A stretch of 64,000 bases of DNA from Burkholderia sp. Bp8963 (lineage in GTDB: Bacteria; Pseudomonadota; Gammaproteobacteria; Burkholderiales; Burkholderiaceae), in NCBI RefSeq assembly GCF_003854275.1, contig NZ_QTQP01000004.1:124001-188000 (forward strand). The letters are read 5' to 3'. How positions within the stretch are numbered: position 1 is the stretch's first letter; every line of letters starts with the position of its first letter. Below the pieces are notes generated by a model. That model saw only the letters and a list, made by a program, of their open reading frames with translations, had not been told where the DNA came from and ran no database searches. Position numbers and translations under genes: made by a program. Shown here piece by piece: positions 26,600 through 35,965 of this stretch.

Positions 26600-28294
26600 A
26601 TGCGTGTCAAACAGTTGCTTGCTGCGTCGCTGTCGGTTGCGCTCGCGCTGCCGTCCGGCGGTTTCGCGCAACGTACGGAGGGCATGCCGCTCGAATCGGC
26701 GCCTGCCGGTTCACCGTCGATCTCCACCGTGCCGTCCGGCATTTCGCCCGGCGTGTTCGGCATGTACGGCGGCGCCGAGAGCCGCTTCTCGGGCAACGAC
26801 GCCGCGTCGGGCGCGACCCCGAGCCTGCGTGCGCCGCTGCGCGTGCTGCAGCTCCCCGATCTCGGCGACGGCTCCGGCGGCTCGCTCACGCCCCAGGCCG
26901 AGCGCACACTCGGCGAGCGCGTGATGCGCGAGGTGCGGCGCGATCCCGACTATCTCGACGACTGGCTCGTGCGCGACTATCTGAACGGGATCGCCGCTCG
27001 GCTCGCGGCCGCGGGCGCGGCGCGCTTCATCGGCGGCTACATGCCGGACTTCGAGCTGTTTCCGGTGCGCGACCCGCAGATCAACGCGTTCTCGATGCCG
27101 GGCGGCTTCATCGGCATCAACACCGGGCTCTTCATCACGACACAGACAGAGTCGGAACTTGCGTCGGTCGTCGGCCATGAGATGGGCCACGTGTTTCAGC
27201 GGCATATCGCGCGGATGATCCACGCGAACGAGAAGACCGGCTACACGGCGCTCGCGTCGATGCTGCTCGGCGTGCTCGCCGGCGTGCTGGCGCGGAGCGG
27301 CGACCTTGGCAGCGCGATCGCGTTGGGCGGGCAGGCGTATGCGGTCGACAACCAGTTGCGCTTCTCGCGCACGGCGGAACGCGAGGCCGATCGCGTCGGC
27401 TTCCAACTGCTCGCGGGCGCGGGCTACGACCCGTACGGGATGCCGGGCTTCTTCGAGCGGCTCGAGCGGGCATCGATGGGCGATGCGGGCGTGCCGGCCT
27501 ATGCGCGCACCCATCCGCTGACGGGCGAACGGATCGCCGACATGGAGGACCGTGCGCGGCGTGCACCGTACCGCCAGCCGCGCCAGTCGCCGGAGTACGG
27601 CTTCGTGCGCGCGCGGCTGCGGATCCTGCAGAATCGCGCGCCGACCGACATCGCGGCCGAGGCGCGGCGGATGCAGCTCGAAATCGACGACCACACCGCG
27701 CCGAATGTCGCCGCGAACTGGTATGGAATCGCGCTCGCGGATGCGCTCTCAGGCCAGTACGACGCAGCGAGTCATGCGCTCGCCGCGTCGCGCGCCGCGT
27801 TCGATGCGCAGGCGCGCCGCGAGGACGAACCGGCGACGAGCTCGCCGAGCCTCGACGTGCTGGCCGCGGATCTCGCCCGCCGCGCGGGCCGGACCGACGA
27901 CGCGGTGCGGCTCGCGGCGCTTGCGCAGCGGCGCTGGCCCGCGTCGCACGCGGCGATCGTCGCGCACCTGCAGGCGCTGCTTGCCGCGCGCCGCTTCGCC
28001 GACGCGCAGACGCTCGCGCGCACGCAAACCAAGGCCGATCCGCAGCAGCCGGACTGGTGGGACTATCTCGCGAAGGCGAGCGACGGCAACGGCGACGTGC
28101 TCGCGCGGCGTCGCGCGCTTGCGGAGAAGCTCGCGCTCGACGGTGCGTGGCCGTCGGCGATCCGCCAACTGAAGGAAGCGCGCGATTCGAAGGACGTATC
28201 GTTCTACGACCAGTCGATGATCAGCGCGCGACTGCTGGAATTCGAGGCGCGCTACAAGGAAGAGCGCGAGGACGAGAAGAACGGCCGGACCTGA
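26600..28294 (+). CDS. bepA: Periplasmic M48 metalloprotease with TPR region (BepA/YfgC-like)
   Basis: 564-residue exported protein. A signal peptide (MRVKQLLAASLSVALALPSGGFAQ) was used to choose the ATG at 26600 over an earlier in-frame ATG at 26558. The M48 protease domain contains HEMGH (193-197) and the downstream metal-ligand Glu in AEREADRVGF. The C-terminal half is helical with TPR-like spacing. E. coli BepA (487 aa) assists LptD and BAM assembly and degrades stalled outer membrane proteins; the same role is inferred. About 75 extra residues between the signal peptide and the protease are Gly/Ser/Pro-rich. A TACAAT at 26524-26529 could be the -10. Confidence 0.85.
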   Translation: MRVKQLLAASLSVALALPSGGFAQRTEGMPLESAPAGSPSISTVPSGISPGVFGMYGGAESRFSGNDAASGATPSLRAPLRVLQLPDLGDGSGGSLTPQAERTLGERVMREVRRDPDYLDDWLVRDYLNGIAARLAAAGAARFIGGYMPDFELFPVRDPQINAFSMPGGFIGINTGLFITTQTESELASVVGHEMGHVFQRHIARMIHANEKTGYTALASMLLGVLAGVLARSGDLGSAIALGGQAYAVDNQLRFSRTAEREADRVGFQLLAGAGYDPYGMPGFFERLERASMGDAGVPAYARTHPLTGERIADMEDRARRAPYRQPRQSPEYGFVRARLRILQNRAPTDIAAEARRMQLEIDDHTAPNVAANWYGIALADALSGQYDAASHALAASRAAFDAQARREDEPATSSPSLDVLAADLARRAGRTDDAVRLAALAQRRWPASHAAIVAHLQALLAARRFADAQTLARTQTKADPQQPDWWDYLAKASDGNGDVLARRRALAEKLALDGAWPSAIRQLKEARDSKDVSFYDQSMISARLLEFEARYKEEREDEKNGRT

Positions 28295-28374
28295 CGGCCG
28301 TTTGCGCGACGGACGGTCGCGCCGCCGTGCGGGTCACGCGAAGCGAAGCGGGGCGGGGCACCTGCGGAGCCCCA

Positions 28375-28962
28375 TCAATGCGTGTCGCGTGCCGCTTCGA
28401 GCGCGCGCCCGGCCGGGCTCGCGACGAAGCCGAAGCGCGCGGGCACGTCGGCGCGCGCGATGTCGCCGAGCGGCAACGCGCGGCCGCCGCGCCAGCGCAG
28501 CACGGGCGGTGTCGCGTCGAGATCCGCGTGGTCGGCGAACAGCCCGAGGTCGTGGTCGTGCAGCACGGCGACGCGCGGCGGGTTGGCGGCGTCGCGAAAC
28601 AGCACGCCGCCCGCATCGTCGAGCCATGCTTCGTCCGGCTCGAACGGCTGGCCGGCCTGGTCGACGAGCGTCAACTGGCCGTCGTGTTCGGCGAGTCGCA
28701 CGATCCACGGCGTATACGCAAGTTCGACGTAGACGCGCTGCGGCCCATTCTGGAAGAACCACTGGCCGTGCTCGTCGGCTTCGTAGTTGCGGGCGATGAA
28801 CGCGATCAGCGCGGCGTGGCGGATCGGCGAGCCGAGTTCGCCGGCAGCCTGCGCGGCGTCGTCGCGCAGGCGCCAGTCGCCGCGCCGGTCGAGCAGCAGC
28901 CAGCCGGTGCAGTGCGGCACGTTCGGCCATTTCGTGAGTGCCTGTTTGACGATGTCATCCAT
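28375..28962 (-). CDS. DUF2946-family protein
   Basis: 195-residue soluble protein beginning MDDIVKQALTKWPNVPHCTGWLLLDRRGDWRLRD. It was recognised from memory as the Burkholderiales family labelled DUF2946; the function is unknown. It has no signal peptide, no TM segment and no obvious catalytic motif. Its start overlaps the end of the YheT-type hydrolase gene by eight bases, so the two are translationally coupled, with the hydrolase first. A 7-bp inverted repeat (28280-28286 with 28296-28302) spans the convergent bepA stop and could end both transcripts weakly. Confidence 0.75.
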   Translation of the reverse strand: MDDIVKQALTKWPNVPHCTGWLLLDRRGDWRLRDDAAQAAGELGSPIRHAALIAFIARNYEADEHGQWFFQNGPQRVYVELAYTPWIVRLAEHDGQLTLVDQAGQPFEPDEAWLDDAGGVLFRDAANPPRVAVLHDHDLGLFADHADLDATPPVLRWRGGRALPLGDIARADVPARFGFVASPAGRALEAARDTH

Positions 28963-29989
28963 GGTCGACGAATCTGGAGCAATAGCCGAACACCCGCACC
29001 GACAGCCAGTCGAGCCGGCCGGGGAACGGCCCGGTCATGAATCCCGCATGGCCGCCGTCCGCGGGCTGGTCGAGCTCGACGGCGGGCGATACGTCCGCCG
29101 GGCCGGGCAGCGCCGACGCGGGCAGGAACGGGTCGTTGCGGGCGTTGAGGATCAGCGTCGGCACGTCGATGGCCGGGAGCAGCGGGCGGGTGGTCGCCTG
29201 CGTCCAGTAGTCGTTCGCGTCGGCGAAGCCATGCAGCGGCGCGGTGACGATGTCGTCGAAGTCGTGCATCGTCACGGCCTTCAGCATCGCGTCGCGGTCG
29301 AACAACCCGGGAAACTGGTCGAGCTTTACGAGCGCCTTGTGCTTCAGCGTCTTCAGGAAGCTGCGCGTGTAGAGCATCGCGAAACCCTGCGACAGCGCGC
29401 GGCCGCCCGCATGCACGTCGAGCGGCGTCGAGATCGCGGCGGCGGCGCGCACGATCGACGTGTCGCTGCGGTGCTCGCCGAGCCAGCGCAGCAGCACGTT
29501 GCCGCCGAGCGATACGCCGGCCGCGACGATTGGCCCGCGATGCTGCGCGGCGAGGCGCCTGAGGATCCAGTCGACCTCGGCGCTGTCCGCGAGGTGATAG
29601 AAGCGCGGCCGGCGGTTCATCTCGCCGCTGCAACTGCGGAAGTGCGGCACGACGCCGTGCCAGCCCTTCGCGCGCGCGGCGGCCATCAGCGCGAGCGCGT
29701 AGTGCGAGCCGGAGCTGCCTTCGAGGCCGTGGAACAGCACGAACAGCGGCGCATCGGGCGGCGGCGCCGCGCTGTCGAGATGCGCGACCCAGTCGAGATC
29801 GATGAAGTCGTGGTCGGGTGTTTCCCATCGCTCTCGCCGGTACGCGACGACCGGTCGTCGCGCGAACAGCGCCGGCACGATGGTTTGGGCATGGCTGTTC
29901 GGCAGCCAGCGTGGAGCGCGATAGCGCTGTGTGTCGTCGTCAGGGGCGTGGGCCCCGGCATGCGATGTGGGCGGAGAAGCCGTACTCAT
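28955..29989 (-). CDS. Alpha/beta hydrolase of the YheT family
   Basis: 344-residue alpha/beta hydrolase. The start of the fold, LPNSHAQTIVPALFARRP, is the family's conserved NxHxQT opening. The nucleophile elbow is AAGVSLGGNVLLRWLGEH, an Asp follows in NARNDPFLP, and His is in DGGHAGFM, giving a complete Ser-Asp-His triad. YheT relatives hydrolyse short acyl esters in vitro; the natural substrate is unknown. It is followed by a coupled DUF2946 gene and preceded at 27 bases by the NTF2-like gene on the same strand. The three may form an operon. Confidence 0.88.
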   Translation of the reverse strand: MSTASPPTSHAGAHAPDDDTQRYRAPRWLPNSHAQTIVPALFARRPVVAYRRERWETPDHDFIDLDWVAHLDSAAPPPDAPLFVLFHGLEGSSGSHYALALMAAARAKGWHGVVPHFRSCSGEMNRRPRFYHLADSAEVDWILRRLAAQHRGPIVAAGVSLGGNVLLRWLGEHRSDTSIVRAAAAISTPLDVHAGGRALSQGFAMLYTRSFLKTLKHKALVKLDQFPGLFDRDAMLKAVTMHDFDDIVTAPLHGFADANDYWTQATTRPLLPAIDVPTLILNARNDPFLPASALPGPADVSPAVELDQPADGGHAGFMTGPFPGRLDWLSVRVFGYCSRFVDHG

Positions 29990-30016
29990 GATCGCCCTGC
30001 GTCTTCGTCAAGTCAT

Positions 30017-30463
30017 TCAATGCAGCGGGCCTTGCCCGTGGCGGATCTTGGCGGCGAACTGCCCGGCCGCCTGTTCGGGAATCGGGCTCGCATGGATGTG
30101 CGCGATGCGCCATTCGCCGCGTTCGTGAATCATCACGTAGGTCGCGAACACCATGTCGGGCTCGGCAGTGAGGTCGGCCTGCTGATGCGCTTCGGCGATC
30201 GTGTAGACGACGGTGCCGAGGCTGTCGTACACGCGAATGTCGAGCGGCTCGATCGTCACGGGCTGCGTGGACAGCCGGGCGCCGAGGCCGCTGCGGATCT
30301 GGTCGAGGCCGTGCAGATGCGCGCCGTCCGCCCAGATGCAGCTGGCGAAATCCTCGTCGATCCACAGGGCCATCAGCGCATCGAGATTGGCATCGGCGAT
30401 GGCCTGGTAGTAGGCGTTGAGCGTATCGGCGGCGGCTTCGAAGAGGCGGGCAAAACGTGGCAT
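30017..30463 (-). CDS. NTF2-like (SnoaL/SgcJ-type) domain protein
   Basis: 148 residues of a cone-shaped NTF2-like fold: a helical start (DTLNAYYQAIADANLDALMALWIDEDFASCIWADG) followed by beta strands ending MVFATYVMIHERGEWRIAHIHASPIPE. These small domains bind or convert hydrophobic small molecules, or serve as accessory subunits; no function can be assigned. The ATG at 30463 was chosen because the 21 residues before it are Arg-rich and unlike the family. It lies upstream of the YheT hydrolase on the same strand. Confidence 0.8.
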   Translation of the reverse strand: MPRFARLFEAAADTLNAYYQAIADANLDALMALWIDEDFASCIWADGAHLHGLDQIRSGLGARLSTQPVTIEPLDIRVYDSLGTVVYTIAEAHQQADLTAEPDMVFATYVMIHERGEWRIAHIHASPIPEQAAGQFAAKIRHGQGPLH

Positions 30464-30577
30464 CGGGTTGTTCTCTCGCGCGCGTCGCGCGCCGTATTCA
30501 GCACGGCGGCCATGAGGCCGCCGCACACCGGTGAATCGGATTGCCCGGCGCGCGCCTCGCGACGCTGCCGGAAAGGG

Positions 30578-31618
30578 TCAGCGCTGCCCGACGAGCATGC
30601 CGCGCAAATCGCCGAATACCTGCTCCGGGCCGAGTTCGCGCAGGCACTTCAGGTGGCCGAGCGGACACTCGCGCTCGAAGCAGGGACTGCATTCGAGATG
30701 CAACCATTGTACCTTCGCCAGCTCCGACAGCGGAGGGGTGTGACGCGGATCCGTCGATCCGTACAGCGCGACGAGCGGCCGGCGCAGCGCGGCGGCGACG
30801 TGCATCAGCCCCGAATCGTTGGTGACGACCGCGTTCGCGCGCGCGATCAGCGCGCATGCCTCGGACAGCGACGTCTGCCCGCACAGGTTGCGCACGTGCG
30901 GCGCGTGCTCGGCGATCGCCTGCGCGGCCGCGGCGTCCTTCTGCGAGCCGAGCGCGACGATCTGCGTGTACGGGAACGACTGGTGGACGATCTTCGCGAG
31001 CGACGCGAAGTGCTCGGGCGGCCAGCGCTTCGCCGGGCCATATTCGGCGCCCGGGCAGAACACGACGAGCGGCATCCGCGTATCGAGATTGAAACGTGCG
31101 GACACGCGCGCCGTTTCATTCAGGTCGGCGTCGAGGCGCGGCGGCGGCAGGGTCTTCATCGACTCGGGCAGCTTCGCGCCCGGCGCGTACGCCAGCGCCG
31201 CGTAGTGGCCCGTCATCGGCGGCCGCTCGCCGTGCGCCTTGTCCGGGTTCGCATGCCGTACGTTCAAGAGCCCGTAGCGATGCTCGCCTGTGTAGCCGAT
31301 CCGCAGCGGGATGTTCGCGAGCCACGGGATCACCGCCGACTTCAGCGAATTCGGCAGCACGTAGGCCGCGTCGTAGCCGTTGTCGCGCAGGTCGCTCGCG
31401 AGTTGCCAGCGGCGCAGCAACTGCAGCTTGCCGTGCGCGAGATCGGTCGCGTAGACATCGTGGATCTCCGGCATCCGCTCGAGCACCGGCGCGACCCAGG
31501 AGGGCGCGACGGCATCGATCGCGATGCGGGGATGGAGTTTCTTCAGCAGCGCAAAGAGCGGCTGCGCCATCAATGCGTCACCGATCCAGTTCGGTGCGAT
31601 AACCAGCGCTCGACGCAT
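30578..31618 (-). CDS. waaF: ADP-heptose:LPS heptosyltransferase II
   Basis: 346-residue GT9 enzyme that adds the second L-glycero-D-manno-heptose to the inner core of lipopolysaccharide at the cytosolic face of the inner membrane. The N-terminal APNWIGDALMAQPLF and C-terminal NDSGLMHVAAALRRPLVALYGSTDP blocks are the ADP-heptose site signatures that separate WaaF from WaaC and WaaQ. Length agrees with E. coli WaaF (348). A Cys-rich tail (LECSPCFERECPLGHLKCL) is also typical of WaaF. It lies downstream of the small zinc-finger gene on the same strand. Other core LPS genes are not nearby. Confidence 0.95.
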   Translation of the reverse strand: MRRALVIAPNWIGDALMAQPLFALLKKLHPRIAIDAVAPSWVAPVLERMPEIHDVYATDLAHGKLQLLRRWQLASDLRDNGYDAAYVLPNSLKSAVIPWLANIPLRIGYTGEHRYGLLNVRHANPDKAHGERPPMTGHYAALAYAPGAKLPESMKTLPPPRLDADLNETARVSARFNLDTRMPLVVFCPGAEYGPAKRWPPEHFASLAKIVHQSFPYTQIVALGSQKDAAAAQAIAEHAPHVRNLCGQTSLSEACALIARANAVVTNDSGLMHVAAALRRPLVALYGSTDPRHTPPLSELAKVQWLHLECSPCFERECPLGHLKCLRELGPEQVFGDLRGMLVGQR

Positions 31619-31793
31619 CAGGTCGATTTCCGATGTCGTAATGAAACACGGCGCGCGGGCGCCGCGTTCGGGTTGCCAGAATGGGAAACGGCGGCGCGCC
31701 GGTCAGCCGGCTGCGCCGCCATGCAGGACGTGGGACCGTTCAGCCGGGCCGCGCGGGCGATCCGCGCGGGCCGGGCAGTCGGGCCGTCCGGGC

Positions 31794-31988
31794 TCAATGG
31801 CCCTTGACGACTTCGCCGTCGCGCAGCTTGTAGCGCGTGCCGCAGTACGGGCAGCGCGCCTCGCCGTGCGACACGTCGATGAACACGCGCGGGTGCGCGC
31901 TCCAGCGTGCCATCGCCGGGTTCGGGCAGTAGGCGGGAAGATCCTTGGCCGTCAGCTCGACCAGCGGCATTTCCTTGATTTCACTCAT
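31794..31988 (-). CDS. Small zinc-finger domain protein
   Basis: 64-residue protein with the zf-CHCC pattern: Cys in AYCPNP, His in DVSHGEARCPYCGTRY, and the CPYC pair, enough to bind one zinc. The same domain is found in the mitochondrial complex I subunit NDUFS6. The bacterial stand-alone versions have no assigned role. It starts 47 bases after ilvE on the same strand and is probably cotranscribed with it. Confidence 0.88.
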   Translation of the reverse strand: MSEIKEMPLVELTAKDLPAYCPNPAMARWSAHPRVFIDVSHGEARCPYCGTRYKLRDGEVVKGH

Positions 31989-32035
31989 GGGGCTTTCTCG
32001 TTTTACTCTGGGTGGGGCATTTGCGCGACGCGCGT

Positions 32036-32959
32036 TCAGATCTTCGTCAGCCAGTGCGCGTACTTCGCGTTCTTGCCCGACACGATATCGAAAAATGCCG
32101 ATTGCAGCTTTTCCGTGACCGGGCCGCGCGCGCCGCTGCCGATCGTGCGGTTGTCCAGCTCGCGGATCGGCGTGACTTCGGCGGCGGTGCCCGTGAAGAA
32201 CGCCTCGTCGGCCGTGTAGACCTCGTCGCGCGTGATGCGCTTCTCGATCACCTCGATGCCGGCGTCCTTCGCGAGCGTGATGATCGTGTCGCGCGTGATG
32301 CCGTCGAGGCACGACGACAGGTCCGGCGTAAACAGCTTGCCGCGGTTCACGAGGAAGAAGTTCTCGCCCGAGCCTTCCGACACGTAGCCGTCGACGTCGA
32401 GCAGCAGCGCCTCGTCGTAGCCGTCGGCGGTCGCTTCCTGGTTCGCGAGGATCGAGTTCACGTACCAGCCCGACGCCTTCGCACGCACCATCGACACGTT
32501 CACGTGGTGACGCGTGAACGACGACGTCTTCACGCGGATGCCCTTCGCGAGGCCTTCCTCGCCGAGGTACGCACCCCACGGCCATGCGGCGATCGCGACG
32601 TGGATCGTGTTGCCCTTCGCGGACACGCCGAGCTTTTCCGAGCCGACCCAGATGATCGGGCGCAGGTAGCACGACTCGAGCTTGTTCTCGCGCACGACGT
32701 CGCGCTGCGCGGCTTCGAGCGTTTCCTGGTCGAACGGCACGTCCATCTGGAAGATCTTCGCGGAGTTCAACAGGCGCTTCGTGTGCTCGTGCAGGCGGAA
32801 GATCGCGGTGCTGCCGTCTGCCGTCTTGTACGCGCGCACGCCTTCGAAGACGCCCATGCCGTAGTGCAGCGTATGGGTCAGCACGTGGATCTTGGCGTCG
32901 CGCCAGTCGATCAGCTTGCCGTCCATCCAGATCTTGCCGTCGCGGTCGGCCATTGACAT
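32036..32959 (-). CDS. ilvE: Branched-chain amino acid aminotransferase
   Basis: 307-residue PLP class IV aminotransferase that makes leucine, isoleucine and valine from their 2-keto acids with glutamate. The PLP lysine is Lys161 in MVRAKASGWY, with GYVSEGSGENFFLVNRG and FFTGTAAEVTPI as the other signatures. Length is close to E. coli IlvE (309). The first ATG gives MSMADRDGKIW; a second ATG two codons later is equally possible. The upstream neighbour on the other strand is the azlCD export pair, which fits control of branched-chain amino acid pools. A perfect inverted repeat lies 44-67 bases upstream. Confidence 0.96.
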   Translation of the reverse strand: MSMADRDGKIWMDGKLIDWRDAKIHVLTHTLHYGMGVFEGVRAYKTADGSTAIFRLHEHTKRLLNSAKIFQMDVPFDQETLEAAQRDVVRENKLESCYLRPIIWVGSEKLGVSAKGNTIHVAIAAWPWGAYLGEEGLAKGIRVKTSSFTRHHVNVSMVRAKASGWYVNSILANQEATADGYDEALLLDVDGYVSEGSGENFFLVNRGKLFTPDLSSCLDGITRDTIITLAKDAGIEVIEKRITRDEVYTADEAFFTGTAAEVTPIRELDNRTIGSGARGPVTEKLQSAFFDIVSGKNAKYAHWLTKI

Positions 32960-33002
32960 AGGATTCTCCTGTCGGGTGCGGTTGTGTGCAGCGTTGAGCC
33001 GG

Positions 33003-33026
33003 AAAGACGCTTATTTTAGCGTCTTT
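33003..33026. promoter_or_regulatory. Perfect inverted repeat between ilvE and azlC
   Basis: AAAGACGCT (33003-33011) and AGCGTCTTT (33018-33026) are exact inverted copies around TATTTT. On the minus strand the centre reads TAAAAT, a plausible ilvE -10, so the repeat could be an operator covering the promoter. On the plus strand it could form a hairpin followed by four T. A TATAAT for azlC sits at 33063-33068. Confidence 0.5.
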
Positions 33027-33154
33027 TGGCGACAACCCGGTCGGTCGGCGAAGGCGCGACGCTATAATCGTCCGGCACCGATTCCAATCACGACGGGGCA
33101 GGCCGGCAGGAGACGCCGGCACCCCGGCAATCCGCCCGCCGCGGCGCTTTCCCC

Positions 33155-33910
33155 ATGCTTGCTCGACTGTCCGCCACCGACCGCTTCGCGCTGCTCCAGG
33201 GCGCACGCGACTATTCGCCCACGCTGATGGCCATCCTGTCCTGGGGGCTCGTCACCGGCATCGCGATGAGCAAGTCGGTGATGACGATCGGGCAGGCGAG
33301 CGCGATGTCGCTGCTCGTGTACGCGGGCTCGTCGCAGCTCGCGGTGCTGCCGCTGCTCGCCGCGAAGCTGCCGATCTGGACCGTGCTGCTCACCGCCGCG
33401 ATGGTCAACACGCGCTTCGTGATCTTCAGCGCCGGGCTCGCGCCCCATTTCTCATACCTGCCGCTGTGGCGGCGTCTCGCGATCGGCTATTTCAATGGCG
33501 ACGTGATCTACCTGCTGTTCCAGAAACAGGGCTTCGCGAACGGCTACGTGCCCGGCAAGGAGGCCTATTTCTGGGGGATGGCGCTGTCGAGCTGGCTGTC
33601 GTGGCAGGTGTCGTCGCTCGCCGGGATCCTGCTCGCGAGCTTCTTTCCCGCGAGCTGGGGGCTCGAGCTCGCCGGCACGCTCGCACTGATCCCGATCATG
33701 GTGTCGGCGGTCGCGAACCGCTCGACGCTCGCGGCCGTCGCGGTTGCCGGGGTCGTGTCGCTGATTGCGTTCGACCTGCCGTACCGGCTGGCGCTGCCGC
33801 TCGCAGTGCTGGCCGCGCTCGCGGCCGGCTGCACCGCCGATTTCTTCGTCGAGCGGGCCGACTGGCGCCGCATCCGCACCGAGACCGTGCAGCAGAAGGA
33901 GGTCGAATGA
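33155..33910 (+). CDS. azlC: AzlC-family branched-chain amino acid exporter, large subunit
   Basis: 251-residue inner-membrane protein with about six helices. The AzlC signature region is seen in SPTLMAILSWGLVTGIAMSKSV...AMSLLVYAGSSQLAVLPLL. AzlC and the small subunit AzlD (YgaZ/YgaH in E. coli) together export valine and related amino acids. The gene stop overlaps the azlD start (ATGA), so translation is coupled. A TATAAT at 33063-33068 lies 86 bases upstream without a good -35. ilvE is divergent. Confidence 0.92.
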   Translation: MLARLSATDRFALLQGARDYSPTLMAILSWGLVTGIAMSKSVMTIGQASAMSLLVYAGSSQLAVLPLLAAKLPIWTVLLTAAMVNTRFVIFSAGLAPHFSYLPLWRRLAIGYFNGDVIYLLFQKQGFANGYVPGKEAYFWGMALSSWLSWQVSSLAGILLASFFPASWGLELAGTLALIPIMVSAVANRSTLAAVAVAGVVSLIAFDLPYRLALPLAVLAALAAGCTADFFVERADWRRIRTETVQQKEVE

Positions 33911-34230
33911 GCGCCGCCGGGATCTGGATCGTCATCGTCGGGATGACGCTCGTCACGGCCGTCACCCGCGCGCTGTTCCTGATCGGCGGCGAGCGCACCG
34001 TGCTGCCCGAGCGCGTGCAGCGCGCGCTGCGCTACGCGCCCGCGGCGGCGCTCGCCGCGGTCGTGCTGCCCGACGTGCTCGAAACCCCGGCCGGGCTGTC
34101 GTTCTCGCTCGCCAATCATCAGTTCTATGCGGCGCTCGCCGGCTTCGGCTGGTTCATGTGGCGGCGCAGCATGCTCGGCACGATCGTCGTCGGGATGCTC
34201 GTATTTACCGTGCTGCGACTGGTCGTCTGA
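33907..34230 (+). CDS. azlD: AzlD-family small exporter subunit
   Basis: 107 residues, four hydrophobic helices (IWIVIVGMTLVTAVTRALFL at the start). The family motif TRALFLIGGERTVLPERVQRALRYAPAAALAAVVLPDVL matches AzlD. The ATG is at 33907 inside the azlC stop, with AAGGAGG of the azlC end as Shine-Dalgarno. It acts as the partner subunit of AzlC. Confidence 0.92.
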   Translation: MSAAGIWIVIVGMTLVTAVTRALFLIGGERTVLPERVQRALRYAPAAALAAVVLPDVLETPAGLSFSLANHQFYAALAGFGWFMWRRSMLGTIVVGMLVFTVLRLVV

Positions 34231-34463
34231 CGTGCGAGGGCGGCTTGTTGCGATGCAGCATCCGCTGTCATCCCAAATAGGCGGAATTCGCCGCCATGCG
34301 GGCAGCCTGCCGGAGGGATCGGCTAGAATGCCCGTTCCAGATTTTTTACCCGTGCGCGTCATGCGGAACCGTCAGCCACGGCCCGCATCCGGCGCCCCAG
34401 CGGCAGCCCGCGCACGTGTTGCGTCATCCCACTTTCCCCATCCACTACTTCAATCTGTCCAAC

Positions 34464-35660
34464 ATGAGCCAAGTCAAGCGTCTTACCGACCTGATCGCCG
34501 CCGGCCAGCTCGCCGGCAAACGCGTATTCATCCGCGCTGACCTGAACGTCCCGCAGGACGACAACGGCAACATCACCGAAGACACCCGCGTGCGCGCGTC
34601 GGTGCCGGCCATCCAGGCGGCGCTCGATGCCGGCGCGGCGGTGATGGTCACGTCGCACCTCGGCCGCCCGACCGAAGGCGAGTTCAAGCCGGAAGACTCG
34701 CTCGCGCCGGTCGCGAAGCGTCTCGCCGAGCTGCTCGGCCGCGACGTGCCGCTCGTCGCGAACTGGGTCGAGAACGGCGTGAACGTCGCGCCGGGCCAGG
34801 TCGTGCTGCTCGAGAACTGCCGCGTGAACAAGGGCGAGAAGAAGAATTCCGACGAGCTCGCGCAGGCGATGGCGAAGCTCTGCGACGTGTACGTGAACGA
34901 CGCGTTCGGCACCGCGCACCGCGCCGAGGCGACGACGCACGGCATCGCGAAGTACGCGCCGGTCGCGTGCGCGGGCCCGCTGCTGGCCGCTGAACTCGAC
35001 GCGCTCGGCAAGGCGCTCGGCGCCCCGGCGCGCCCGCTGGTGGCGATCGTCGCCGGTTCGAAGGTGTCGACCAAGCTGACGATCCTGAATTCGCTCGCGG
35101 AGAAGGTCGACCAGCTGATCGTCGGCGGCGGCATCGCGAACACGTTCATGCTCGCGGCCGGCCTGTCGATCGGCAAGTCGCTCGCGGAAGCCGATCTCGT
35201 CGACGAAGCGAAGGCGATCATCGACGAAGCGCGCAAGCGCGGCGCGTCGGTGCCGATCCCGACCGACGTCGTCACCGCGAAGGAATTCTCGCCGACCGCC
35301 GTTGCAACCGTGAAGAAGGTCGCGGACATCGAAGCGGACGACATGATCCTCGACATCGGGCCCGAGACCGCCAAGGCGCTCGCGAGCCAGCTCGAGAAGG
35401 CCGGCACGATCGTCTGGAACGGTCCGGTCGGCGTGTTCGAGTTCGACCAGTTCGGCAACGGCACCAAGACGCTCGCCGATGCGATCGCCAAATCGTCCGC
35501 GTTCTCGATCGCGGGCGGCGGCGACACGCTCGCGGCCATCGCGAAGTACGGCATCCACGACCAGGTCAGCTACATCTCGACGGGCGGCGGCGCCTTCCTC
35601 GAGTTCCTCGAAGGGAAGAAGCTGCCGGCGGTGGAAGTGCTGGAAACGCGGGCGGCCTGA
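34464..35660 (+). CDS. pgk: Phosphoglycerate kinase
   Basis: 398-residue cytosolic enzyme transferring phosphate from 1,3-bisphosphoglycerate to ADP. N-terminal substrate domain motifs are [19 protein letters not shown] and SHLGRPTEG; the C-terminal nucleotide domain has [11 protein letters not shown] and [11 protein letters not shown]. The ATG at 34464 gives [11 protein letters not shown], the usual start; the in-frame ATG at 34296 lies in the leader. No gap, tkt or other cbb genes are adjacent, but pyk and fba follow on the same strand, making a glycolytic cluster. Confidence 0.97.
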   Translation: MSQVKRLTDLIAAGQLAGKRVFIRADLNVPQDDNGNITEDTRVRASVPAIQAALDAGAAVMVTSHLGRPTEGEFKPEDSLAPVAKRLAELLGRDVPLVANWVENGVNVAPGQVVLLENCRVNKGEKKNSDELAQAMAKLCDVYVNDAFGTAHRAEATTHGIAKYAPVACAGPLLAAELDALGKALGAPARPLVAIVAGSKVSTKLTILNSLAEKVDQLIVGGGIANTFMLAAGLSIGKSLAEADLVDEAKAIIDEARKRGASVPIPTDVVTAKEFSPTAVATVKKVADIEADDMILDIGPETAKALASQLEKAGTIVWNGPVGVFEFDQFGNGTKTLADAIAKSSAFSIAGGGDTLAAIAKYGIHDQVSYISTGGGAFLEFLEGKKLPAVEVLETRAA

Positions 35661-35965
35661 GCGTGGCGGCGCGCGCAGGGGTGACGAAGGCCGCGCGCTC
35701 CGCGAAGGCGGAGCCGGCGGCCGGCGCGGGCGATCGCAAACGCGGCAACCGCCGCGACCGCGGCGCGCCCGCGCGGGCGAACACCACTCCGCGCGCACCG
35801 GCGGCTGCCGGCGACGCAGCCGTGCTGCAACACGAGATTCAGAACAAAGCGACGCCGGGCGCAAGCACCGGCGCGCCCCCCGGAGCGGCGGCCGCTGGGC
35901 CTGCCGCATCCGGCTCTCGCAGCGTTTCACCCAGCGCATCCACCTTGATCCAGATGAGGAGTTTC
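35661..35965 (+). other. 305-base pgk-pyk spacer that is open in the pyk frame
   Basis: After the pgk stop a GTG at 35663 opens a 101-codon frame that runs without a stop into pyk. Its translation is Ala/Arg/Gly/Pro-rich with no fold character, and pyk has its own strong Shine-Dalgarno, so it is probably leader DNA. No terminator between pgk and pyk was seen, which allows cotranscription. Confidence 0.6.

Noticed and set aside
28787..31807. 1006-codon plus-strand frame across the DUF2946, YheT, NTF2-like and waaF genes
   Set aside because: It runs antisense across four supported genes and intergenic DNA, with no domain character.
34296..34463. Upstream start of pgk at 34296
   Set aside because: Adds 56 non-conserved residues; [11 protein letters not shown] at 34464 matches the normal start of the enzyme.
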